Shown here: positions 37,549 to 47,900 of the stretch, in pieces
Numbering within the stretch: position 1 is the first letter of the stretch
Layout of the letters: every line of letters starts with the position of its first letter
DNA from: Certhia americana
Lineage: Eukaryota > Chordata > Aves > Passeriformes > Certhiidae
Length of the DNA: 64,000 nt
Assembly (NCBI GenBank): GCA_018697195.1
Contig: CM031864.1
Span: 27,004,944 to 27,068,943, forward strand
Reading direction: 5' to 3'
Notes under the pieces: generated by a model
Told to the model about the DNA's origin: nothing
What the model saw: the letters and a program-made list of their open reading frames with translations, nothing else
The model's database searches: none
Translations under genes and position numbers: made by a program

Positions 37549-38014
37549 GATATGTGTAGTGGTCTGCCTTGCAGATAGGGGTGGAAGTCTTGGTTCCAAA
37601 CCATGAGTCAGCTCTCAGTCAGGGTGAAACCTACTGCCAATTGCCTCATTTGGTTTATGGAAATCATTTCCAGAAAGTTCTCAGTTCTCATTGTTGTTAT
37701 TGGTTGTATTTTGCTGCAATATATTCCATATTCCTAATCACCCTCCCCCATTGGATTATCCCTACTTTCTCCACCCTAAACCCCTCCCCTGTGTTCGTGT
37801 TTAAGAATGCTGTTACCCTGGCCCTTCACGCTCTTTTTCGGTCCGTTCCCTTGTACGGTGCATGGCTTATAGTTTGTTATTTTCTCGTTATTAAAAAGTT
37901 CTGTTTCTGGACGACCGAATCAGAGTGTCTCTCTCATAAAGATGCCAAGGGTGGGTGACCTGAGACGAACCGCCGGTTATCTCATCCGGGCTACAATCGG
38001 ACGCTTCAGATATG
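37549..38014 (+). mobile_element. solo LTR, class II ERV (family B, plus copy)
   Basis: The LTR is 37555-38008 (454 bp), starting TGTAGTGGTCTGCC and ending GGACGCTTCA. It has a perfect 6-bp TSD, GATATG (37549-37554 and 38009-38014). The poly(A) signal is ATTAAA (37890-37895), followed by AGTTCTGTTTCTGG. U5 keeps several CpG dinucleotides (ACGAACCGCCGG), so it is probably a fairly recent insertion. It is homologous along its length to the minus-strand copy at 16022-16479. A 129-codon frame reading through it is a chance ORF mirrored in the other copy. Confidence 0.93.
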
Positions 38015-38959
38015 ACTATATAGCTAACATTCCTCATAAAATGTTTCTTGAAGATGTAATGGATTACTCTGTTCTCTATTAGATAACTGGAATTTTGGGG
38101 ACTCCTTTTCCTCTGACAAAATGCATTAAGAAGCTCGCTATTGCAAAAGCCAAGAAAGTTCCAAAATCTACAATAGATGTATTTGTCTTTGCCAAACTTC
38201 TTTTGAACCCACCTTCCTCACTTGGTCTTCTTCAGAAGCTGCCATGAAGATAAAGTATTGAAGAGCTGAGGGAAAAAATGGCTATGGGGCTCTACAGCAC
38301 AAAGCTGAGCAAAGCAATTTCTGAAGCCCATCAAACCAAGTGTCACCTCTGTGGTGGCCCTGAGGTACAGGTCAGGAAGTTTGTTCAGCATGGTTCTAGC
38401 ATCCTACCCAGTGTGCACATTCTTAGGGAAAGGAGAGCTGTTTGATAATAGACTGAATTTTTCTGGCTGTAGTGTAAGGTATTTCTGATTGTTCCAGGCA
38501 GTTTTATCCAAAACACAAGTACCTTTAAAAATGAAAGAAAAATAAAGAAATACCTTTTAACCTTAAGGTCACAAGGTAATCAAGCTGTCATGAAAGGCCA
38601 CCCTTATAGAAATATTTTCTCCAATAATTACGTTGGCTAGGATTTGAATGAGGCTGAAACATCCAAGCAGGACATCAAACATTTCCAAATGTACTTACTG
38701 CTTTAAAAATGCTGAATGCACAGGATGGGGTTACTATGTTGTGATGCTTCTATGCAATAAAAAGAATTCAAAATAAAAATTAATTTAAAAAACCCCCAAA
38801 ACCACAAACCAGAATAAACCATGAGCACAATATGATGCATGGTAAACTGGATTGTCCATTTTCAGGGTCATCCCCCTGTGTGACCCATGCGGATTGCTCT
38901 GGATTGTGTTCCATAAAACCCTGACAGGAGGCTGGAGCCAGGTCAGGCTCTACTCCCAG
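38015..38959. other. unassigned DNA
   Basis: No gene recognised. The stretch 38200-38400 is less AT-rich than its surroundings (AGCACAAAGCTGAGCAAAGC), but all frames contain stops and no domain is visible. Confidence 0.45.
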
Positions 38960-39195
38960 GGAACAAGGGACGAGCAAATGACCTCCAGTTGCTCCAGAGG
39001 AGATTTAGATTGGGCATCAGGACAAAATTTTTCATGGCACATGCTGCTGAGGGCTGTGGTGGTGGAGTCCCTGTCCCTGGAAGTGTTCAGAAGACATGCG
39101 GATGTGGGACTTGGTCTGGTGGTGGTCCCATATTGCCAGATGGACTTCATGATCTCAGAGGTCTTCTCCAAACATAACCATTCCATGATTCCATC
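38960..39195 (+). mobile_element. CR1 LINE, ~235 bp 3' fragment
   Basis: A sense CR1 3' region: AATGACCTCCAGTTGCTCCA, AGATTGGGCATCAGGACAAA, GTCCCTGTCCCTGGAAGTGT, then AGATGGACTTCATGATCTCA and the tail CATTCCATGATTCCATCA. Confidence 0.88.
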
Positions 39196-41784
39196 ACCGC
39201 ATCAGGCAGAAATACATTTTAGTTTCCTCATGCTACCCTGACCATTTGACTCTTTGGGGCTGGAAACAGAAGTTCAATTCCAGCCCTCTGGAGTAGAGTA
39301 AACTTCCCAGGTTTTAGCAAACTTTCTTTGGAAGTCAGGAGAGTGATTGCTCTGAGGACAATCAGCTCTAGCTAAATCTTCTGTCAGCAGCAGCACTGCG
39401 ATATTGTGTTTGGCTTTTCCAGTTAAGCAGATTGCAGCACTGATGGAAGAAAATGTGATTATCTTGGTTACATATTTCTTAGCAATAGTGAAGCCAGAAA
39501 GAAATGGCAGAAGAGAGCTGGATAATAAATGTAAATAATGGGAGAGCCTTAAATATAAAGCATTCTTTAGATCAAATATTAATAATCACAAGTCTCCAAC
39601 AATGAATAAATGTGCTTGTTATTAAGTCCATTTTCTAAATGAAGCTACTTATATTTGAGGATGCAGTCTACATTCCTTTGCTTTGATCAAACTTATCTCC
39701 CAGCAATTAAATTAACAGTGTCCTACTTTTTAGATTCTAAGCACTCCAAACCTTTTATTATTGCAAAGAGGTTTGTTGACATCATAGCTCATGGGATTGT
39801 TTGTCTTACTCAATTAGAGGAAAATAGGGCAGTTCTACCCACAAATGAGGATTATTCTTTCTCCACAGAAATGTTCTGTGGGTACATTCATCATAGCAGT
39901 ATCATCAGATTAAGAGTAGACTTCTGAAAAGTCTGTTTTTCAGGATCCCACTTCAGCTAAACCAAACAATTATCAATCATTTCCAAGTGTACAGACTGAG
40001 CTGTTTTTCATGTTCTATTCAAATGTGTCTCATGTTGCACCTTCCCCAGCCAAATGCTTTTTTTTCCCAACTTGTAAAAACTGCGCATGAGCCAGAAGAT
40101 AAAACTACTGAAGGCTGACAAATTGCAGTTCCAATGGAGATTCCAGAAAATAGTGGCTATTATTGGTACTGGTGTAGGTCTGGATTCTGGAAGTAGGAAT
40201 AAGAAAATTCTATTAACCTCAGCTTTAGTACCCTTAAATCTCAAGAGTGATTTCAGTCCACTCTCTAAAATATGCCTCAGAAATATTTTAGGCGGCCTGG
40301 GCCAGAACTACAACCTTCTTGTGGCCAAGCCAAAGGAGTGTAACTAATCTAAACATAAAGGTTCTGAAAAGTAAGATTGTCAATGAGTAATTCTCACTCA
40401 AAGAGCTTCAGGAGCTTGTCATTATGGAAGTATTAAGGTCAACTTATCTTTCCTTGACAAAGCATAAAATTGTTATTCATTAAGAATTAGAAATCAGTAG
40501 AACCTTAATGAAGGATTAACTTTTTATAAATAAAAGCTCCTCAATTTTTAATCTTTCATATGTCTGTTACTTGCTTAATAAAAAATTGATATTTTGAATA
40601 TGTCTAATAATACTTCTGTGGATGTTCAGATGAATTTAACTGAACTTGTAACAGAGTGAAGACTAATTGATTGTATGGACAGCAATGTTATTTTTCAAAA
40701 GCATTTTTAATAAAAAGAAAAAAAAGAAGAGACATTTAGGGTAAGTCACATCTCATTTGTGCCTTTGAAAATCTTTCCCTCCAAACACTGAAGTGCCATT
40801 TTTGCAAACTGCTAGATGTAATTCAGGACAAAAAAAGCTTTGTGTTGGGTATGGTAGGAATCTTGACATTTCTCTAGGAAAATAATTAGCCTGGAAATAC
40901 TTCTAATAGCAATATTAATTGCTTCCCAGGGGTAAGTGCCAGCTGCAGTGGGATAGGAGGAGGGCATAGCAGAGGAAAAGCTCCTTCCTCAGAGTAATTG
41001 ATTCACAACTCTTTACCTTCCTGCTGTTTCTGTCCCAATCCTGGAATGTGTCCTCAGGTCAGGGAATGAATTCCACAGCTCTTAGGGCAAGTACATCATT
41101 GGAAGACTTTTTCTGTGTTTTGCCTCAAACAGTTTTTCATTTGAAATTTCTCTATGGCACAAGAAGATGCATAAACTCTTTCTTTTTCTTTCTTTTTCCT
41201 ATTTTTTTTTTTTTTTAAACTGGGATATGGTCTGAAAGCTTTTCTTTTAATCCTCACCTTTTCTTTTTCACACCTGATGCTATTATGAGAAGCTCTTTCA
41301 TTTGTCACAGTCCAGGCTCTTTAAAAGTGGACTCAAACTTGTTTTTTTTTGGCTAAACATCAACTGAATGCAGCCGTTTCACAAAATAGCGAAGAATGGG
41401 AACTTCATATGTGTTCCCATATAGCTAAACACTAAATTTCCTACACTGAAATATTGCCACTGACTTCAGAAATCTCAGCCAAATTAAAGGTGATTGAGGG
41501 CATTGAAAATTGACGTAATTTTAAAGTTGAAAACTCAGGTTTCTCTTTAAACTACCTAAACTAATAGAACAACATCTGTTTTGAGAACATAGCAATTGAT
41601 ACCACTACAGAAGAAAAATTTTGAAATCTGCAAATGATTCATATGAACTTTTTCACCAAAAGTATTATTTTCCCTAACTTTTTTCTTTTTTCACTATTTG
41701 CAGAAAATGAGATCTCTTTCTCAAAAATTAATTAAAGAGTCTCAAAAAAGAAGTACGTGAAGGAAGGAAAAACAAAAAAATGGA
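39196..41784. other. unassigned AT-rich DNA
   Basis: About 2.6 kb with no recognised gene or transposon. Open frames are 90 codons or shorter. A CT/T-rich tract lies at 41178-41216. Confidence 0.5.
41178..41216 (+). repeat. pyrimidine-rich low-complexity tract
   Basis: TTTC-type units followed by a run of about 15 T. Low complexity. Confidence 0.85.
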
Positions 41785-42072
41785 GAGACTACTTGGAAGG
41801 GCTTGGAGGGACAGGACAAGGAGGAATGGGTTAAAACTACCAGAGGGCAGGGTTAGATAGAATCCTTCTCTGTGAGGATGGGGAGTCCCTAGTACAGGGT
41901 AGCCAGAGAAGCTGTGTCGGCCCCTGGATCCCTGGAAGTGTCCAACACCGGGTGGGATGGGGCTTGGAGCAACCTGGGATACTGGAATGTGCCCATGCCC
42001 ATGGCAAGGGGTGGCACTGGATTTGCTTTAAGGTTCTTTCTGACACAAACCATTCTGGGATTCTGGGATTCC
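41785..42072 (+). mobile_element. CR1 LINE, ~290 bp 3' fragment
   Basis: A sense CR1: GGCTTGGAGGGACAGGACAA, GAGGGCAGGGTTAGATAGAA, TGTGAGGATGGGGAGTCCCT, GATCCCTGGAAGTGTCCAA, ending in CCATTCTGGGATTCTGGGAT, an octamer tail with G substitutions. Confidence 0.9.
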
Positions 42073-42904
42073 ACGACTCAGCTCCTTAGCACCAGACTGA
42101 TGCTGGAGGTGCTCAGCACCCACCTCAGTGGGCTGCAGGTCCCCTTTGCCTGAGTTCAAGAGGATTTTCCCTTTTCCTTTTTCCTGGCAAACACGGAGCC
42201 TCTCAGCCCACACCATTCCCCTCTCTGTGAGCACCAAGACATTCACAGCCTCACAAGGCTGGGTTGCCACCCCATGTGCTGCAGCTCCTGTGAGGCCTGG
42301 TCAGGGAGCCCGGGCAGCTCTGCACAGATCTCCTGGCAATTGCTCAGCTGGGAACAAGCAGGAGCCTGAGACTGCAGAGACAAACCACACATCTGCTTTG
42401 CTCTGAACCCCAAGGACAGGCAGTGTCCAGCATGGCAGACTGTGGGATCCTGCAGTTTTTAGCTGGACGGTGGCTGTTGCTCACCACATGTTCTCTCAGG
42501 CTCATTGTCTCAGTAGATTTTCAGCAAGGCAGCAGAGCTGCATTTGCAAATGCATTTTAGTGCTGCAGCACCTCTGGGGGCACCTGACACAGTGAGTGGG
42601 ATCCAATCTCCTGGCAGGAAAATCACTGTGAGCCTCACAATGAGTTCCACACAACAGCCTGGGAGATGCTCCCCTGAAGAACAGGGAGTTCTGCAAAACC
42701 CACTTGGCATGGCTGAGAGCACTCCTTCCTGCCAAGATCCTACAGAACGATCCCTGCACCAGGTCAGCTCTCTAGGAGGACAACTGGACACAAAAAAAAG
42801 GGGATTTTGCATCAAACAACCACCTTGTGCCACAAGTCACAAGGACTTGGTGTCCATTCATCCCTCCTGGCCCAGGCAGCGCCTTTCTCCTCTGCCCCAC
42901 ACAG
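42073..42904. other. GC-richer unassigned DNA with a long chance-like ORF
   Basis: Noticeably richer in GC than its surroundings but without CpG clustering. A 200-codon plus-strand frame (42544-43146) starts here and runs into the antisense CR1 at 42905-43150. No signal peptide, membrane segment or known domain is visible. I do not call it a gene. Confidence 0.45.
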
Positions 42905-43150
42905 CATACACTGCATCATCCATGCCATGGGCAGGGGTGCCTTCCACTACACCAAGTTTCTCTAAGTCACATCCAGATGGACCTGAATATTCCCAAGGAT
43001 GGGGTATCCAAATTTTCCCTTGGCGACCAGTTCCAGTGTCTCACACTCAACAACATCTTCCTTCTGTCCAATTTAAATCTACCGTCTTTCATTTTAAACC
43101 AAGAGAAGAAATAACTCTCAGTGATAACCCTATATTCCTCCCTTAGTCAC
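42905..43150 (-). mobile_element. CR1 LINE, internal 3' fragment
   Basis: An antisense CR1 piece: CATGCCATGGGCAGGGGTGC, CCAGTGTCTCACACTCAACA and AATTTAAATCTACCGTCTTT, which belong to the late 3' UTR and the ORF2 end. The terminal tail is missing. Confidence 0.75.
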
Positions 43151-43489
43151 TTCTCCTGCCTACAGGGATGAACGATTCCTCCTTATTGCTGTAGAAATTT
43201 TCTGAAATATAAAGTTTAAGCTCAGCACCTGTCACAGAAATTGTGCTGCAATTGTTTATTCATCTGATAGCAGAATGATGTCTTTGTGAAATGTACAAAT
43301 TTGGAAATTGGATGGCCTGCCATTGTAGTTTTCCACCCTCGATACAACTGGCTTAAAATTGTTTTTCACCCTACTTCTGCCAACTGTCCTCACACAAATA
43401 ATTATCAATCATCAATCACAGCTTTCATAAACAAAGACCACGCTCTAATCCAAGAAAATATACATTATTACATAACTTTTTTTCTTTTG
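43151..43489. other. unassigned AT-rich DNA
   Basis: No gene or repeat recognised. Confidence 0.5.
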
Positions 43490-43992
43490 TGAAAGCAATC
43501 TTGGAGATGCAAGCACCACTTCTAGCTTACCTGGGCCTGGATTGTGGCCAGGGCTACCTCAGGACTTCAGGGCAAAAGTCCCAATGCAGCAAAATAAAAC
43601 ATGAGAAGAGACAGGCACAATTGGGTTACCAGAAAAGAAAGAAAATACTTTAATGTTACAAAATAACAAACTGGAGACAATATGAGCACTGTGTAGGGTT
43701 AACCAAAAAAAGTGAGGGCCAGGGTGCAACAGTTACTTATACAAGGTAGGTTAAGGGGCAGAGTTTGGGGGAAGGGTACCAATCAGGAGTGAGGATTAGG
43801 AATATGCAAATTACTGAGGTAAATTCAAACCAATGGAAACAGGGGAAACAGCATTCTAGCAATATTTGCATAATGACTTTTTGGGGATGATGGGAGTGAG
43901 CCTCGTGCTCACCCTAACACTAAGGTAATTACTACTGGGGTATTTGCTTCCAGGGCTTCAAGGAAAAGCCTTTGGCTTGCTCAACCCCAACA
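43490..43992 (-). mobile_element. diverged class II LTR (family B-like, minus)
   Basis: On the minus strand it starts TGTTGGGGTTGAGC (ending at 43992) and ends near GATTGCTTTCA (43490). Next to its ATTAAA poly(A) signal lies GTATTTTCTTTCTTTTCTGG, which aligns with AGTTCTGTTTCTGG of the copies at 22476 and 37555. A TATA-like TTGTATAAGTAAC is present in minus-strand U3. The flanks, CTTTTG and CCATGT, are not a duplication, so the U5 boundary may be wrong or the copy may come from recombination between elements. Confidence 0.75.
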
Positions 43993-44459
43993 CCATGTAT
44001 CAGTGAGAACTGTGTCATTCCAGACTCCCATGTCTTTGTCTAATCCCAACCTTTCTGCTTACTTCTGCAGTAGCCTATGTGAGGAATACCACTTCAGCCA
44101 AATTAAAAAGAAAAAATATCCAGCTGGCACTGGAGGCCAGATTAAACAAATCATTAATTTGAGGGTCTTCAATGTGTGTGCCTGTTTTTCACTGACATGG
44201 TGCACATGTGAGCAGGAAATCCAAATGGCATCATCAGCAAAGCTTGAGTTTAATTTATTCATTACTTCTACCAAAAGTTCTCAGTAATAAATGAGCAATT
44301 GCATATGTCTTCTTGTATCTATCAGTTGTATACGGCCATCAACTATAAATTAGCTACATGTCTGACCTGAATATTTAAGTTAAATGGAAAATGAGACAAA
44401 TTCTCTCACAACTGGCTGTTACACTGTCAGTCTGCACCTAGTGTTTGTAATTTTTTGGC
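43993..44459. other. unassigned DNA
   Basis: No gene recognised. The right part may be the unrecognised 5' portion of the next LTR. Confidence 0.4.
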
Positions 44460-44915
44460 TAGCAGGTACACATTCCCACAAAAATCCCATCCAGGAAGAG
44501 GGGAAAATGGGAAGGAGTGGGGAGTGTGGGAAACAGCTCTGTGGGTACCAAGCTAAGAAAAGAAGGAAAGAAGGAGAGGCTCAACTGAAGTTGAGCCTTG
44601 TTGAAGGGGTGTAGGGAAGGTGTTGTTTTAATTTTGTCCTTATTACCACCCAAACATATTTTAATTCATAATTAGGTAATTAATAATTAAGTACATTACA
44701 TAAATTATTTAACATCATTAATTAATGTGCAATTAAATAGTTATTATTAACAAATAGATAATTTAGTTGATTATTTGCTCAAGTTGAACCTGTTTTGCCC
44801 ATAATGGTAATTGGTAAGTAATCTCCATGTTGTGATCTCAACCAGGAGCTTTCACATCCCAGTTCTTCCTGTTTTTCTCCTCTTGTCTCCAGATCCTGTG
44901 ATACAGTTGAGACCA
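44460..44915 (+). mobile_element. ERVL-type LTR, diverged (family E, copy 1)
   Basis: This matches a common bird ERVL-type LTR that I know by its phrases GGTGTAGGGAAGGTGTT, an AT-rich AATTAATAATTAA zone, CAAGTTGAACCTGTTTTGCC and GGTAATTGGTAAGTAATCTC. The same phrases, more decayed, occur at 57745-58676. Boundaries are uncertain and no TSD was found. A perfect hairpin (9-bp stem, TGAA loop) lies at 44577-44598 inside it. Confidence 0.7.
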
Positions 44916-47900
44916 GGTCCAGAGCCCTGGGGAAACAAGACATTCACTCCCATTGGAAGTGACTGACTTCCCCATTATAAACCTCCAGCTGCCAAAAATA
45001 TTGTAGTGCTGAGAAATGCCGAGCCCAGTCTGGATTGTAGCAGTTCTTGAAATTACCTGGAATTCAAAGTGTAAAATGTTAAACACTATTTAGAACCCAC
45101 AACTGTGTTTTAATTGAGAACATTTAAACAACTTGAGTTTTTCTATCCTGGAACATGAACCTAGAAGATATCATGAGGCTTTGTCTTCTTCACCATGAGG
45201 TTCAGCCTTCAAAATCCTCATCTGGAGATTTTATGGGGTAGGAAAAGGAGAATGAGAATTTTGTATTTAGAAATTATATTAGAGAGTAAACCAACTTTGG
45301 ATTAACACATTTTCTGATTTATAAAACATGTTATTCTCTGCATTATTGAATTTCACAGAAATAGAAAACATTCTGAGATAGTATAGTCATTCCCTTTCTG
45401 AGAATAATGTTGCTGAGTTCAATATGCACATCTTTCTTAAACTTCCACAATAATAAACCAAAGGTTTTCCTCATTTCCCAATTCTTTTTTGTATTGTCTT
45501 TCTGGCTGGTAGTTTTTTAACACAGTTTCAGAATACCACATAGTGTAATATTCACAGAGAATATAAACTGATATTGCCCTGTGACTTGAACTGCACAAAT
45601 GTACCAAATAACTGCAAATCTCATTCTGAGTTTGCTAATATATTTTATTGACTCCCAGAAAATAGACTTATACTTGGAAATAAATTTCCTCATAGCCCAA
45701 AAGATAAAGTCTCCTATTTGATGTGGTGCCATAGCATTTCTAGAGAGAAGGGTAAGAAATCCATAAAACAAACCAGGATGGGCAAGAAAAGGGTGCCCAG
45801 TTTTCCAAGCAAAGGTCTGTGTATTGTTTCATTTTTAACTTTCGTGGACTGAGGCTGGCAAGGGAGATGTGAGACAACAGCTCTTGCTGGTTGAGGTCAT
45901 TCAGAGCTCCTCAGTTCCTTTTGCACAGAAGAAAGAACACTAGGTCTGGCTCTGGAGAAGTTAGTCCAAGAATTAAAAATGCTTGAAGTCCCTGCCTGGA
46001 TGAGAGAGAGAGAATACAAATGTCTGGGCTCTCTGATCTCTTTCCATATTGCTGCCAAGTAATTGATGGGTTGTGCATGACTATTTCTTCTTCCTGACTA
46101 AAAAGGCAATTTTCTAGGATCATTTCCTATACCCTGTGCCCTGTAATCCAAAATTGTGTCTGCAGATTATCTGGGCTTCTGTGTGGAAGCTCTGAAGATT
46201 GTCACCTCGACAGGGAAGACCAATTCAATATTGAACATGGTGGCAACACAAATTATGAACTGTGTGACCAAGAAACGACAAGCTGTGCCATCAATATTAG
46301 CTTGTTATTCATCTCCTCACCCCTAAGCAGTTCCTGAGGAATATCTTAAATTTCAAAATCTTCATGTGTTCTTGTCAACGATTCAACACAAATATGGTCA
46401 TGTGGTCTAGAGGTTTAATATAATTGCATTTGAAGTCACTTATAAAACTTTAGAACTTTAGGGAGTATTGATCAGCTGTTCATACACCCATATAGAGCAG
46501 ACATGATTTGCACTCTGTAAAAGTGTGCAACTAATCAGTAAATTTCATTAATTAATGATCCTTTACTATTTAGAATTATGTTTGAGGGGGTTTTTTTTAA
46601 TTTTTGAAAGAGAGGTGGAGAATTTATTTCTCCATTGAATTTGAAAAAAATTTCTTTGGTTCCCAGATTGCTCTTCCTTGGTGATCTATATTGAAGCTGT
46701 TGCCTGTCTTCATTCATTTGATCACAAAAAATGTTTTCTCTGGAGATGCAGCTTATTGCCAGGTGTGATGGAACCTCCAGTTGAGAAAATAAAGCTTAAA
46801 ATAATATGAAAGTTTACTTTTCTTCATCTGTTAAACCAAATGGTCTGATTAAAGATACAAGGAATGGAATGAAAAGAGAGGGGAAAATATTCAACTATTC
46901 AGTCTCTAACACATAAAGCAGCAAAACTCTTTGCTTTGCAGTCTAGATATTGTTTTTTTCTAAGTATGAGAACTGAATTAATATATTGGGGAAAAATAAG
47001 GATATAAACAAAAGATGACTTTGTGAGCAAAGTTCTTGTTTGTTCCATTATCAGACCCATTGGTTTGACTGAAATGTAAATGTACATGGTTGGCTACACT
47101 TGGCATTCACTGATACTCCTGCCTTTGCTCTCTGGCCCATGATCATTAGCATCTAATTTTTCTGAATGTATGGAGAGAATAATTTAAAATCTTCTTGTAG
47201 GCTTTATTTTGTATGTTCTTTTAAATTGTGTATTCCCATGTAGGCATGTGTATATATACGTGTGTGTGTGTGCGCACGTACGTACATTTATATATACATT
47301 TATATAGCTACATACATATATGTACATACATCTATATAAAAAGAATTCCCTCAAATCTGTTATTTACTAGGAGTTCATAGGACATGACATCTCATCTTCA
47401 GCTTCATAACACATTTTGCTTTGCCAAGAGCTTTCAATGTGTTTCCTGTCTAAGTACCAGAACCCATTTTGGCAGTAGAAATTGGGATGAAACACTGAAG
47501 TGGTCATGGCATATGATAATCTTCCATCTGTTCACAAATATATTTTCAAAGCAACGTCTGCTGGACTAACAGCTCAGGATGGAAGAGCTGTAGGGCACAC
47601 AGTCATACAGCAGCAACTAATGAGTAGGGATGGACAGACTGTATTTGGGATGGATAAAGGTGTAAACAATATAGTCACCCACTTTTCCAAATTACACTTT
47701 CTTTTCCAAATTGTCATTAACAGGAAAGGTGGCTGAAAACTGGAGGAAAAAAAGAAAATGTGAGGTGAATGGTTATTATTAGTGCCCTTAATAATTAGCT
47801 GCTCCAATCATTCAAAATTCAAATCCTTGCCAACACAGATACTTAAGGAATGCTCTCCATGGAAAGCCCAAGTATTAACTAGGTTGCTTGATCTTCTGCT

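Noticed and set aside
37569..37958. 129-codon ORF with a homologous partner on the minus strand at 16093-16362
   Set aside because: The protein-level similarity arises because both are copies of the same LTR. The frame spans U3, the poly(A) signal and U5, which no LTR gene is known to do here.
38100..38420. GC-moderate stretch considered as a retrocopied gene
   Set aside because: All frames contain stops, no known protein motif could be named, and there is no poly(A) tail or TSD.
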